From assembly GCF_009372215.1 (NCBI RefSeq), contig NZ_LWRV01000071.1, positions 1 through 47,672 of the forward strand: 47,672 bases of DNA. Direction: 5' to 3'. Positions within the stretch are counted from its first letter, which is position 1. Each line of letters begins with the position of its first letter. Below, piece by piece: positions 1 to 7,457 of the stretch. The DNA is from Acinetobacter portensis. Its GTDB lineage: Bacteria; Pseudomonadota; Gammaproteobacteria; Pseudomonadales; Moraxellaceae. A program made the position numbers and the translations under genes. The notes beneath the pieces were generated by a model. It was not told the origin of the DNA, did no database searches, and saw only the letters and a list, made by a program, of their open reading frames with translations.

Positions 1-5
1 AATTG

Positions 6-234
6 ATGACACGCCCTAGAAGAAAAATATATTGAACTAAAAAATATTCTTGAACAAAAATCACATGCTTTTATTGTGTTTTTAGGTGCTTTAATTGGTG
101 GAGTGTTCTCTTTATTTGTTGCTTACCATGTAGATATATACTTTTTAAATTATATTTTTTTCACTATTTTACCCATTGGATTTGCATATCTTTTACGAAA
201 AATTTACATCAATACCATCATCAAAATTGAATAG
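6..234 (+). pseudogene. Small membrane protein gene, apparently frameshifted
   Basis: An ATG at 6 opens a frame that stops after nine codons. The frame starting at 10 has no start codon but runs openly to TAG at 232-234. Skipping one C of the CCC run at 14-16 joins them into a protein of about 75 residues beginning MTRLEEKYIELKN, with a charged helical N-terminus, two hydrophobic segments (GALIGGVFSLFVAYHV and a second around YIFFTILPIGFAYLL) and a basic tail. I do not recognise the family. The window edge hides upstream sequence, so the ATG may not be the true start. The shift could be a real mutation or a sequence error. Confidence 0.5.
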
Positions 235-701
235 CTTATGTAAAAAAGATTCCCGTAAAATTAAGCCCTTCATTAGATTATGCAATGAACCAAATGCATT
301 ATTTCTTTCATAAAATAACTTAGCTATCTTTGAATAGCCGTTTCCACACTCCTAAAAAAATGAATTTTCATCCATTTATTATGAAATAATTATACCTTCA
401 GCAGAGTACTCAACTGCATAAAATAAGCTCTTATTCACAAAGGTAATAATCGTAAATTTTCACAAATCACGATCTATATAACCAATAACACCTCATTAGA
501 TTTATTAAAAATTTAAGCGACATACGATTTATAAATTTTCCTATTGATATATAAAAACTCTATTCATCAAATATTTAAGATGGAAGATATTTCATCATTG
601 AGATCATCAGTAATATTCTTGTCTAAATATGATATCGTCACTATCAGCATGAATCTTGCTTTTGAAAAAATTGATCGGCTTTATTTTTATTCGGGGAATT
701 T
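235..701. other. Intergenic region, 467 bp, no gene seen
   Basis: This AT-rich stretch has many stops in all frames, no tRNA-like cloverleaf and no strong terminator hairpin. It ends in GGGGAA just before the ATG at 702, which serves as the ribosome binding site of the next gene. I see nothing else I can support. Confidence 0.5.
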
Positions 702-1118
702 ATGTCACGCTATTTAAAACACTTTGCTGCCGTATATAGTATTGCTTTGGTGCTTGTAATCACAGTATTGATTTTTGGTCTAAAGTTAGGTGGAATTACC
801 CTTCTTCCTGCACTTATCGCATCAGCATTTATAAGTGCGGGACATTTTGTAAAAAAACAACAACGCCTTCCTTTCCCCGAAGAAAAAATACAACTTATTT
901 GGGGCTCAAGTGCAGTAGCGCTTATTATTGGAAGCATTTTTATTTTCTTTTTAATATTAATGAATCCAAATGCTGAACAAATTATTAAATCTGCAGACAA
1001 CGCAGGCTTAGTGCTTTCAGCAGTCGTAATGCTATGTCTGGTTGCCATACACGGTGCTATTTTTTATATTGCTTATGGTTGGTATGCAAGGTTTAGTTAT
1101 AAAAAAATAAATCTCTAA
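702..1118 (+). CDS. Small four-helix inner-membrane protein, ABZJ_00895-like
   Basis: The 138-residue protein has four hydrophobic segments, at roughly residues 10-29, 31-48, 66-88 and 103-127. They are separated by short charged loops, including KKQQRLPFPEEK around residues 51-62. Topology and size resemble the Acinetobacter family NCBI calls ABZJ_00895, but this is from memory and not a search result. GGGGAA lies a few bases before the ATG as ribosome binding site. A hairpin terminator follows within a few bases of the stop, so the gene is probably a single unit. No catalytic motif is visible and the function is unknown. Confidence 0.75.
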   Translation: MSRYLKHFAAVYSIALVLVITVLIFGLKLGGITLLPALIASAFISAGHFVKKQQRLPFPEEKIQLIWGSSAVALIIGSIFIFFLILMNPNAEQIIKSADNAGLVLSAVVMLCLVAIHGAIFYIAYGWYARFSYKKINL

Positions 1119-1123
1119 TGCTT

Positions 1124-1153
1124 AAAAAAAGCACCTTGATAGGTGCTTTTTTT
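1124..1153. terminator. Bidirectional rho-independent terminator
   Basis: The stem AAAGCACCT/AGGTGCTTT has a short TGAT loop, an A run on the left and a T run on the right. It sits between two convergent genes and can end transcription from both. Confidence 0.85.
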
Positions 1154-1165
1154 AACGTCAATAAA

Positions 1166-1690
1166 TTAACTTGGCGTGTGATACATAAGATACAATTCAT
1201 TCAAATTGTCTGGAATTTCTTCCGCAATTTCATCCATCAATTGACCATTGCGACGGAAAGATTCCATTTGTGGATCTTCTTCATCTACACCACTGAAAAC
1301 CATCATTGGCAATGTTAAGTCAATCAATTGATCTTCAAACTCAGGTGTAAACCATGCATCCTCATTCAAAAACATTGCATCAACAAATCCTACACTCCAG
1401 TCACCAAGACTAGACTCAGTATCTGCTTCTTCAATTTCAAACGGAAAAGTAATCCCTTCCTCGTTCGCCAAATTTTGACGAAGTGATTCCAACCAAGCTT
1501 TTACTTGTGCAATAATTTCAGCTGGTACTTTTTTCTGATTATTATCAAAAAGTTCATCCAACCACTTACTAAATTGGGGACCAACTGCAACTGCACATAA
1601 AAAACCATGAGTTGCTGCGAAGTCTAGACCATGTTCGTTTTGGTCACCATCTAGATATTCACTCAACTGGTCTAAATCTAAAGCACTCAT
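1166..1690 (-). CDS. UPF0149 (YgfB/YecA) family protein
   Basis: The 174-residue acidic protein has the features of the UPF0149 family: an N-terminal LSEYLDG segment, the GLDFAATHGFLCAVAVGP motif near residues 22-39, and a central GDWSVGFVDAMFLN segment near residues 96-109. The all-helical fold has no known enzymatic motif. E. coli YgfB of this family has been linked to stress and resistance phenotypes, but its biochemical role is not settled. The protein lacks the C-terminal SEC-C zinc motif found in YecA. It lies 67 bp downstream of the PA3496-like gene on the same strand, so co-transcription is possible, and it ends at the shared terminator 1124-1153. Confidence 0.85.
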   Translation of the reverse strand: MSALDLDQLSEYLDGDQNEHGLDFAATHGFLCAVAVGPQFSKWLDELFDNNQKKVPAEIIAQVKAWLESLRQNLANEEGITFPFEIEEADTESSLGDWSVGFVDAMFLNEDAWFTPEFEDQLIDLTLPMMVFSGVDEEDPQMESFRRNGQLMDEIAEEIPDNLNELYLMYHTPS

Positions 1691-1757
1691 TTCAAATCCA
1701 AACTTAGATATTCAAGACTTAATAGCATAACATTTTACATTTACTTTACTGTAGATT

Positions 1758-1961
1758 TTAGTCATCTAAATCGTCATCATCGTCGAAGTCATAATCAAAA
1801 TCTTTTAATTCGCGCTCTAAGCGACGTTGTGCAAGTAGCTCATCAATCAAACGACGTTTTTCCAATGACTCTTTCGCACTAATTTTACTCGATGCTTCAT
1901 CAAAATTAACGTCATCATCTCCACTGAAGCTATCATCTAGTTCAAAATCTGTTGAAGACAC
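1758..1961 (-). CDS. Small acidic PA3496-like protein
   Basis: The 67-residue protein is bipartite: acidic ends (C-terminus DYDFDDDDDLDD) flank a basic helix near residues 34-53 containing EKRRLIDELLAQRRLEREL. This acidic/RRxIDELLxxRRLxxEL layout matches the short Pseudomonas PA3496-type proteins annotated as putative envelope integrity proteins; experimental support for that label is thin. It has no signal peptide or membrane segment, so it is probably cytoplasmic. It is divergent from rpoD across 371 bp and just upstream of the UPF0149 gene. Confidence 0.7.
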   Translation of the reverse strand: MSSTDFELDDSFSGDDDVNFDEASSKISAKESLEKRRLIDELLAQRRLERELKDFDYDFDDDDDLDD

Positions 1962-2332
1962 TTAAACTACCTCTGAATAAAAAAGTGAATGGGTCTAGGC
2001 GCTATTTATCGTCCTTTACAAATCTTGTCAAGTTTTTTTTGTTTTTTTGTATTTTTATTACTATTTTCTACTTGTAATTATTCCTCAAATTTGTGTATTT
2101 ATTAACAAGTTAGTTTGATATTATTGTTATGGTAAAATTAAAAAAATATTTTAGCGGTAAAAGGAGTGAAGACTTGAATAAATTCAGTCTAGCCCCATAT
2201 CTATTTACAATTGTTAATTCAGACACATTAATAAATTTTGGTTTGATTGATCAATTCAGAACCTATTTAAAGCAAATTGTGCTATCATGCACGGTTTTTC
2301 CCTGCCACAGATTCAATGAAGAGTAAGCAAAG
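1962..2332. other. Divergent intergenic region upstream of rpoD
   Basis: The 371-bp AT-rich region carries poly-T tracts near 2034-2055. An extended -10-like TGC-TATCAT lies at 2280-2288, about 45 bp before the rpoD ATG, without a good -35. A 65-codon open frame at 2129-2326 is present, but I read it as chance. In E. coli rpoD is co-transcribed with rpsU-dnaG; here it has its own upstream region. Confidence 0.5.
2280..2288 (+). promoter_or_regulatory. Possible extended -10 promoter element of rpoD
   Basis: TGCTATCAT fits the extended -10 form TGnTATAAT with one mismatch. No convincing -35 lies 15-19 bp upstream. It would give an untranslated leader of about 38 bases. Confidence 0.35.
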
Positions 2333-4216
2333 ATGAGCGATATGACTTCCCCTACTTCTCAAGTAGCGGCTCTGATTAGCCGAGGCAAAGAGCAAGGTTA
2401 CTTAACTTATGCCGAGGTTAACGATCATCTACCCGACTCAATCACAGAGAGCGAACAGATTGAAGACATTATTCAAATGCTTCAAGACGTTGGTATTCCT
2501 GTGCATGAGCGTGCGCCTGAATCTGATGATACGATGTTCGAAGGCAACAATGAAGCAACAGATGAAGTTGCTGAAGAAGAAGCCGCAGCCGTACTAGCCT
2601 CTGTAGAAAATGAGCCTGGTCGCACAACTGACCCTGTTCGCATGTATATGCGCGAAATGGGTACAGTAGAACTTTTGACACGTGAAGGCGAAATCAGTAT
2701 TGCTAAACGTATTGAAGAAGGCATTCGAGATGTTCTTCATTCAATTGCTTACTGGCCAAACGCTGTAGAAGTTGTACTTCAAGAATATAAAGATTACGAA
2801 ACAGGCGAACGTCGCCTTGCAGATATTCTTTCTGGTTACTTAGACCCTGAAAGCGACGAAGAAATTCCTGAAGTTATAGAAGAAGCTGAAATTGAAGTAG
2901 AAGATGATTCAGCAACTAAATCAGCGAAAAACGTTAAGCTAGATGATGAAGAGGAAGAAGAAGAATCTGATAGCGATGATGAATCTGAAGGTGAATCTGG
3001 CCCAGATCCTGAAATTGCAAAAGCACGTTTCACAGAATTAGCAAATGCTTGGCAAACAACACAAGCTGTAATTGCTAAACATGGTCGTAATAGCACTGAA
3101 GGTGCTGCTGCCCTTGAAGCGCTTGCTAGCGTGTTTATGATGTTCAAATTTACACCTCGTTTATTTGAAATCATTTCAGAGATGATTCGTGGCACACATG
3201 AGCAAATTCGCGTATCTGAACGTGAAACTATGCGTTATGCAGTTCGTCGTGGTCGTATGGATCGCAACCAATTCCGTACATCTTTCCCAGGTCAAGAATC
3301 AAACTTTGCTTGGTTAGATGAACAAATTGAAAAAACACCTGTTGAATTACGTGGTTATTTAGAAAAAGTTCGTCCTGATGTATTGGCGTTCCAACAAAAA
3401 ATTGCTGATCTTGAAAAAGACTTAAATCTAACAGTTAAAGAGATTAAAGAAATTTCTAAGCGTATGACTGTTGGTGAAGCGAAAGCTCGTCGTGCTAAGA
3501 AAGAGATGGTTGAAGCAAACTTACGTCTGGTAATTTCGATTGCGAAAAAATATACCAACCGCGGTCTTCAATTCCTCGATTTAATTCAAGAAGGTAACAT
3601 CGGCTTAATGAAAGCCGTAGACAAGTTTGAATACCGTCGTGGTTACAAATTCTCGACTTATGCAACTTGGTGGATTCGTCAAGCAATTACACGCTCTATT
3701 GCCGACCAAGCACGTACCATTCGTATTCCAGTACACATGATCGAAACCATCAACAAGATCAACCGTGTATCTCGTCAACTACTTCAAGAAATGGGTCGTG
3801 AACCTACTCCTGAGGAATTAGGCGAACGTTTAGAAATGGACGAAGTTAAAGTTCGTAAAGTACTTAAAATTGCAAAAGAACCTATTTCAATGGAAACGCC
3901 AATTGGTGATGATGAAGATTCGCATCTTGGTGACTTCATTGAAGATGGCAACATCACATCTCCAATTGATGCTGCCACTTCTGAAGGCCTTAAAGAAGCA
4001 ACACGTGAAGTTTTAGAAAACTTAACTGAACGTGAAGCAAAAGTCTTAAAAATGCGTTTTGGTATCGATATGCCAACAGATCATACTTTGGAAGAAGTAG
4101 GTAAACAGTTTGATGTAACACGTGAGCGTATTCGTCAAATTGAAGCAAAAGCTTTACGTAAATTACGTCATCCTTCTCGTTCTGAACATCTTCGTTCATT
4201 CTTAGAAAATGACTAA
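2333..4216 (+). CDS. rpoD: RNA polymerase primary sigma factor RpoD (sigma-70)
   Basis: The 627-residue protein has the complete group 1 sigma architecture. Region 1.1 is at about residues 5-80, region 1.2 contains [11 protein letters not shown], and a long non-conserved region follows. Region 2 has [20 protein letters not shown] and the -10 recognition stretch [17 protein letters not shown]. Regions 3 and 4 follow, with a C-terminal helix-turn-helix [20 protein letters not shown]. It is slightly longer than E. coli RpoD (613) because of a very acidic insert near residues 200-225 rich in D, E and S. It directs core polymerase to housekeeping promoters. Start [15 protein letters not shown] matches the family N-terminus, with a purine-rich site GAAGAG upstream. 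Confidence 0.98.
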   Translation: MSDMTSPTSQVAALISRGKEQGYLTYAEVNDHLPDSITESEQIEDIIQMLQDVGIPVHERAPESDDTMFEGNNEATDEVAEEEAAAVLASVENEPGRTTDPVRMYMREMGTVELLTREGEISIAKRIEEGIRDVLHSIAYWPNAVEVVLQEYKDYETGERRLADILSGYLDPESDEEIPEVIEEAEIEVEDDSATKSAKNVKLDDEEEEEESDSDDESEGESGPDPEIAKARFTELANAWQTTQAVIAKHGRNSTEGAAALEALASVFMMFKFTPRLFEIISEMIRGTHEQIRVSERETMRYAVRRGRMDRNQFRTSFPGQESNFAWLDEQIEKTPVELRGYLEKVRPDVLAFQQKIADLEKDLNLTVKEIKEISKRMTVGEAKARRAKKEMVEANLRLVISIAKKYTNRGLQFLDLIQEGNIGLMKAVDKFEYRRGYKFSTYATWWIRQAITRSIADQARTIRIPVHMIETINKINRVSRQLLQEMGREPTPEELGERLEMDEVKVRKVLKIAKEPISMETPIGDDEDSHLGDFIEDGNITSPIDAATSEGLKEATREVLENLTEREAKVLKMRFGIDMPTDHTLEEVGKQFDVTRERIRQIEAKALRKLRHPSRSEHLRSFLEND

Positions 4217-4228
4217 TTCTTGATTACA

Positions 4229-4265
4229 TAATGGAGACTTGAAAATTAATTGCTCGTCTCCATTA
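4229..4265 (+). terminator. Hairpin after rpoD, possible terminator
   Basis: TAATGGAGAC at 4229-4238 pairs perfectly with GTCTCCATTA at 4256-4265 across a 17-nt loop. No T run follows, so termination may be weak or rho-assisted, or the hairpin may only protect the mRNA 3' end. Confidence 0.5.
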
Positions 4266-4285
4266 AGTATTTAAGAGATCAACAC

Positions 4286-4309
4286 AACGCCTGCACTCTT
4301 GCAGGCGTT
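4286..4309 (+). promoter_or_regulatory. Strong GC-rich hairpin in the leader of the DUF493 gene
   Basis: AACGCCTGCA (4286-4295) pairs perfectly with TGCAGGCGTT (4300-4309) around a CTCT loop. It is followed by only three Ts, then AAAGGGGG, which is the ribosome binding site of the gene at 4330. It may be the true rpoD terminator or an attenuator-like leader element. Confidence 0.5.
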
Positions 4310-4329
4310 TGATATAAAGGGGGACTACA

Positions 4330-4617
4330 ATGTTAGACCGTACACCATCTCGTGAACTTCAAGAACATCTTTGGGTTTTCCCAATGGACTACCCTATCAA
4401 ACTCATTGGTTTGGCAGGTGATGAATTGCGTGTTGCTGTTGTCGATATTTTGGTGAAACACTTCCCTGACTTCGATGGTAAAAATCTTGATACTCAACCA
4501 TCACGTACAGGAAAATATCATTCTTTGACTGCACAATTACGCTTTGAAGAGTTAGAACAAGTACATAAGCTTTATGCAGATTTAGCTGCATGCCCGCTCA
4601 TTAAAACCGCACTATAA
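4330..4617 (+). CDS. YbeD-like DUF493 family protein
   Basis: The 95-residue protein has a compact ACT-like alpha/beta pattern. It carries the DUF493 hallmarks: the N-terminal FPMDYPIKLIG segment (residues 17-27), a central SRTGKYHSLTAQLRF stretch (56-70) and a final SEL-like helix KLYADLAACPLIKTAL. E. coli YbeD has this size and also sits just upstream of lipB, so the neighbourhood is conserved. YbeD-type proteins are suspected regulatory domains for lipoate metabolism by analogy to ACT folds; no activity is proven. Ribosome binding site AAAGGGGG is 9-10 bases before the ATG. A terminator follows, so lipB likely has its own promoter. Confidence 0.9.
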   Translation: MLDRTPSRELQEHLWVFPMDYPIKLIGLAGDELRVAVVDILVKHFPDFDGKNLDTQPSRTGKYHSLTAQLRFEELEQVHKLYADLAACPLIKTAL

Positions 4618-4621
4618 TTTT

Positions 4622-4648
4622 AAAACACGCTTTCGAGCGTGTTTTTTT
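4622..4648 (+). terminator. Rho-independent terminator after the DUF493 gene
   Basis: AAAACACGC and GCGTGTTTT form the stem around TTTCGA, followed by a run of Ts. It is a classical intrinsic terminator. Confidence 0.9.
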
Positions 4649-4694
4649 ATACATATTAGATAACGAACAACTCCCGCTGATCTTTTGAATTTAC

Positions 4695-4700
4695 TATAAT
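4695..4700 (+). promoter_or_regulatory. Consensus -10 box TATAAT upstream of lipB
   Basis: A perfect TATAAT lies 36 bp before the TTG start of lipB. No good -35 is at the usual spacing, so the promoter call is tentative. Confidence 0.4.
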
Positions 4701-4735
4701 AAAATGTATTTAAAATATTTAAGGACGCATCAACA

Positions 4736-5392
4736 TTGAATGCTGTTTCAAAGCCAAATCTTGTGATTCGTCAATACAATGATTTAACCAATTACGAAGC
4801 GCGTTTTCATGAAATGAAAAGCTTAACGGAAAACCGTGATGAATCTACCCCTGATGAATTGTGGATTTTGCAACATCATGATGTTCTTACTCAAGGTCAA
4901 GCAGGTAAACCTGAACATATTTTAATTCCATCAAACATTCCCGTTGTGCAAACAGACCGTGGCGGACAAGTAACTTGGCATGGCCCTGGTCAAATGGTGA
5001 TTTACTTTATGTTTGACTTAAATCGTTTGGGTTGGAATGTTCGAACATTAGTGTCTTATGCTGAAAACCTAATGATTGATCTAGCTAAAAAATATGGCAT
5101 AACAGCATATGCCAAACCCGATGCACCTGGCGTTTATGTGAATGAGCGAAAAATTGGTTCTTTAGGCTTTAAAATTCGTAAAGGTCGCAGTTATCACGGT
5201 TTAGCAATGAACATTGATTGTGATTTAATGGGTTTTCACACCATCAACCCTTGTGGTTACGCAGGACTCGAAATGGTTCGCATGATGGATTTAATGCAAG
5301 ATTACCCAAAATTCACAAAGTTAAGTACAGATGTAATTGAAACTTTCCAAAACAGCGGTTACTTTAATGACGTGAAAGTCATTCAATATTGA
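4736..5392 (+). CDS. lipB: Octanoyl-ACP:protein N-octanoyltransferase LipB
   Basis: LipB moves octanoyl groups from acyl carrier protein to the lipoyl domains of 2-oxoacid dehydrogenases and the glycine cleavage H protein, the first step of lipoate synthesis. The 218-residue protein has [12 protein letters not shown] at residues 75-86, the catalytic lysine K146 in [10 protein letters not shown] and the catalytic cysteine C173 in NPCGY. Length is close to E. coli LipB (213). The start is TTG, with AAGGA ten bases upstream and no in-frame ATG before the conserved core. lipA is not in this window. Confidence 0.96.
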   Translation: MNAVSKPNLVIRQYNDLTNYEARFHEMKSLTENRDESTPDELWILQHHDVLTQGQAGKPEHILIPSNIPVVQTDRGGQVTWHGPGQMVIYFMFDLNRLGWNVRTLVSYAENLMIDLAKKYGITAYAKPDAPGVYVNERKIGSLGFKIRKGRSYHGLAMNIDCDLMGFHTINPCGYAGLEMVRMMDLMQDYPKFTKLSTDVIETFQNSGYFNDVKVIQY

Positions 5393-5424
5393 TTGAATAG
5401 CTTTGCATTACAGATTAAAATAAA

Positions 5425-5442
5425 TTAGAGTATTTACTCTAA
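5425..5442 (+). promoter_or_regulatory. Perfect 18-bp palindrome, candidate operator
   Basis: TTAGAGTATTTACTCTAA is a perfect inverted repeat with TT/AA centre, 31 bp before the GTG start of the SCP2-like gene. It is too AT-rich and has no T tail for a terminator, so a dimeric repressor or activator site is a reasonable guess. Confidence 0.45.
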
Positions 5443-5473
5443 ATAAATAATTATTGTTAGATGGGATGCAAGT

Positions 5474-6007
5474 GTGATTTCAACAAAATCCGTAAAGCCC
5501 GCTTTTCAACAAGCCTACGTTAAACTCATGATGGATGTGATTGGACGTGGCTTGGTCATGGCAAGTCAAGTTGATGCAGAAGTTAAACAAGAAGTTGCAA
5601 AATTTCCTGCAAACTTTGTACTTTCAATGAATGTATTTCCAAATGGTCCTGCATTTATTGCTAAAGTCACTGAAAATCATCAACTTGTATTACTATCATC
5701 AAGTGAAACCAAGCCAGATTTAACAATCACGTTTAAGCACTTAAGTCATGCTTATCTTGTATTTTCATTTCAAGAAAGTACAGCACAAGCTTTTGCCAAT
5801 GACCGAATGATTGCAGATGGCGATTTATCTTATGCCATTCGATTAGTTCGCTGCTTAAATAAAATGGAATCTCTGATTTTACCTAAATTACTTGCTGAAC
5901 TCGCAGTTAAAGAATATCCAACAAATTTAACTTTAAAAGACAAATTGGTGGGAGCTGCCAATATTTACTTAAAAGTTGCACAATCATATTTTAAACGGAG
6001 TGCTTAA
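5474..6007 (+). CDS. SCP2-like sterol/lipid-binding domain protein
   Basis: I do not know this protein by name. The 177 residues read as an SCP2-type lipid carrier fold: alternating strands up to residue 75, then KPDLTITFKHLSHAYLVFSF (about 75-94), and a helix-loop ending in ADGDLSYAIRLVRCL (about 113-127). This reproduces the DVTIT...GDLSLAMRL pattern of SCP2 domains. UbiT-type ubiquinone accessory factors share that fold. It has no signal peptide. Start is GTG with GATGGGATG just upstream. The dehydrogenase gene starts two bases after the stop, so the two are translationally coupled. A palindrome at 5425-5442 may control both. Confidence 0.75.
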   Translation: MISTKSVKPAFQQAYVKLMMDVIGRGLVMASQVDAEVKQEVAKFPANFVLSMNVFPNGPAFIAKVTENHQLVLLSSSETKPDLTITFKHLSHAYLVFSFQESTAQAFANDRMIADGDLSYAIRLVRCLNKMESLILPKLLAELAVKEYPTNLTLKDKLVGAANIYLKVAQSYFKRSA

Positions 6008-6009
6008 TC

Positions 6010-7194
6010 ATGACCAAATCCTACTATGAATTTTTCTGCCCTGTAAAAGTCATTGCTGGTCATGCTGCACTTGAGCACATCCCTTTTGAGCTTTCAACAT
6101 TAGGCTCAAAACGCCCAATGATTATTACCGATAAAGGCGTTCGCAGTAACAAGCTACTCTCACCCATTGAAGCAGCTTTTGAATCTACAAGTACAGAAAT
6201 TGGTTATATTTTTGATGATGTACCACCAGATTCAAGCCTCGAAACAGTGCGTAAAGCTGCACAGTTTTATCGCGAAAATAATTGCGATTCTATTATTGCT
6301 GTCGGTGGCGGCTCAGTAATTGATACATCTAAGGCAACCAATATTTTGGTTTCTGAAGGTGGTGATGATTTACTAAAATATTCAGGCGCACACAATCTAC
6401 CAAAACCGCTCAAACCTTTTTTTGTTGTACCGACAACATCTGGAACAGGTTCAGAAGTGACCATGGTGGCAGTTGTATCTGACCCTGAAAAAAATGTGAA
6501 ACTTGCATTTGCATCATACTATTTAATGCCACATGCAGCCATTTTAGACCCTCGTATGACGCAAACGCTACCACCTCATTTAACAGCTATGACAGCGATG
6601 GATGCGATGACACATGCAATTGAAGCCTATACTTGCATGGCAGCCAACCCTATTTCTGATGCGTATGCGACTGCTGCAATTAAAAAAATCAGCAAAAATT
6701 TATTTAATGTTTTAGATAATCCTTCTGATGCTGAAGGACGACTTGAGCTTGCGCAAGCTTCAACAATGGCAGGCATTGCATTCTCAAACTCAATGGTAGG
6801 TCTCGTACATTCACTTGGGCATGCTTTAGGTGCTGTTGCACATTTACCTCATGGCTTATGTATGAACTTATTCTTGCCTTATGTGCTGGAATACAATAAA
6901 GATGTAAATGGCGATAAAATTGCAGATCTACTCCTGCCTCTTTCTGGTGCAGATGTTTATGCGCAAACACCAGCACATTTACGTGCAGAAAAAACCATTT
7001 CAAGTATTTCAGCAATTCGCGACAGACTTTATGCTTTAACAAAATTACCGCGTAATTTACGTGAAACAGCTAAAGTTTCTGAAGCACAATTAGATGAAGT
7101 GGCCGAAAAAGCATTAAATGATGGTTCAATCATTTACAACCCTAAAGAAGCAAATTTAGAAGAGCTTAAATCTATTCTAAAAAAGGCTTGGTAA
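6010..7194 (+). CDS. Iron-containing (group III) alcohol dehydrogenase
   Basis: The 394-residue NAD(P)-dependent dehydrogenase has the nucleotide motif GGGSVID at residues 99-105 and TTSGTGSE at 142-149. The four metal ligands of the family are all present: D198 and H202 in AMDAMTHAIEAY, H267 in GLVHSLGHALGAVAHLPHG and H281 in the same motif. It converts an aldehyde and alcohol pair; the chain length of the substrate cannot be read from sequence. Pairing with an SCP2-like protein two bases upstream hints at a long-chain or hydrophobic substrate, which is inference. RBS AACGGAG overlaps the end of the upstream gene. A strong terminator follows. Confidence 0.93.
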   Translation: MTKSYYEFFCPVKVIAGHAALEHIPFELSTLGSKRPMIITDKGVRSNKLLSPIEAAFESTSTEIGYIFDDVPPDSSLETVRKAAQFYRENNCDSIIAVGGGSVIDTSKATNILVSEGGDDLLKYSGAHNLPKPLKPFFVVPTTSGTGSEVTMVAVVSDPEKNVKLAFASYYLMPHAAILDPRMTQTLPPHLTAMTAMDAMTHAIEAYTCMAANPISDAYATAAIKKISKNLFNVLDNPSDAEGRLELAQASTMAGIAFSNSMVGLVHSLGHALGAVAHLPHGLCMNLFLPYVLEYNKDVNGDKIADLLLPLSGADVYAQTPAHLRAEKTISSISAIRDRLYALTKLPRNLRETAKVSEAQLDEVAEKALNDGSIIYNPKEANLEELKSILKKAW

Positions 7195-7226
7195 TTTAGT
7201 AAAAATAAGACAATATAGCGAAAAAT

Positions 7227-7258
7227 AAGCCTGATGCTTTTTTAAACATCAGGCTTTT
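7227..7258 (+). terminator. Rho-independent terminator after the alcohol dehydrogenase
   Basis: AAGCCTGATG (7227-7236) pairs with CATCAGGCTT (7247-7256) and is followed by Ts. It closes the SCP2-like/dehydrogenase unit. Confidence 0.88.
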
Positions 7259-7339
7259 CACTGTGTTATCAAATTATTAATTTTTCTGAAAGAACTTGGC
7301 AGAAAAATTGCTAAAAAAAATCAGAAAGTTACTAGTAAA

Positions 7340-7410
7340 CGCCATCAATTTAGAGTAGATTGGCGCACTTTGTTTCAAATGTAGGGGGGATCGTTCGTCT
7401 CAAACGATCC
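7340..7410 (+). promoter_or_regulatory. Structured leader upstream of the PuuP-like permease
   Basis: Two inverted repeats lie in the 200-bp leader. CGCCA at 7340-7344 pairs with TGGCG at 7361-7365. GGATCGTT at 7388-7395 pairs with AACGATCC at 7403-7410. The second is a stable hairpin without a T tail, about 50 bp before the start codon. It matches no riboswitch class that I can recognise. Confidence 0.4.
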
Positions 7411-7457
7411 TTATAAACATGACTGATCCTTGATCAACGATTAAGAGGATAACGCCG

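Noticed and set aside
710..1048. Antisense frame over the gene at 702-1118
   Set aside because: It lacks membrane or domain features, while the plus-strand protein has clear helices, a binding site and a terminator.
2129..2326. Open frame of 65 codons upstream of rpoD
   Set aside because: It has biased AT-rich composition, no clear ribosome binding site and no recognisable family, and it overlaps the likely rpoD promoter.
2836..3195. Long antisense frame inside rpoD
   Set aside because: The serine-rich product is the mirror of the acidic insert of RpoD; it is a shadow frame.
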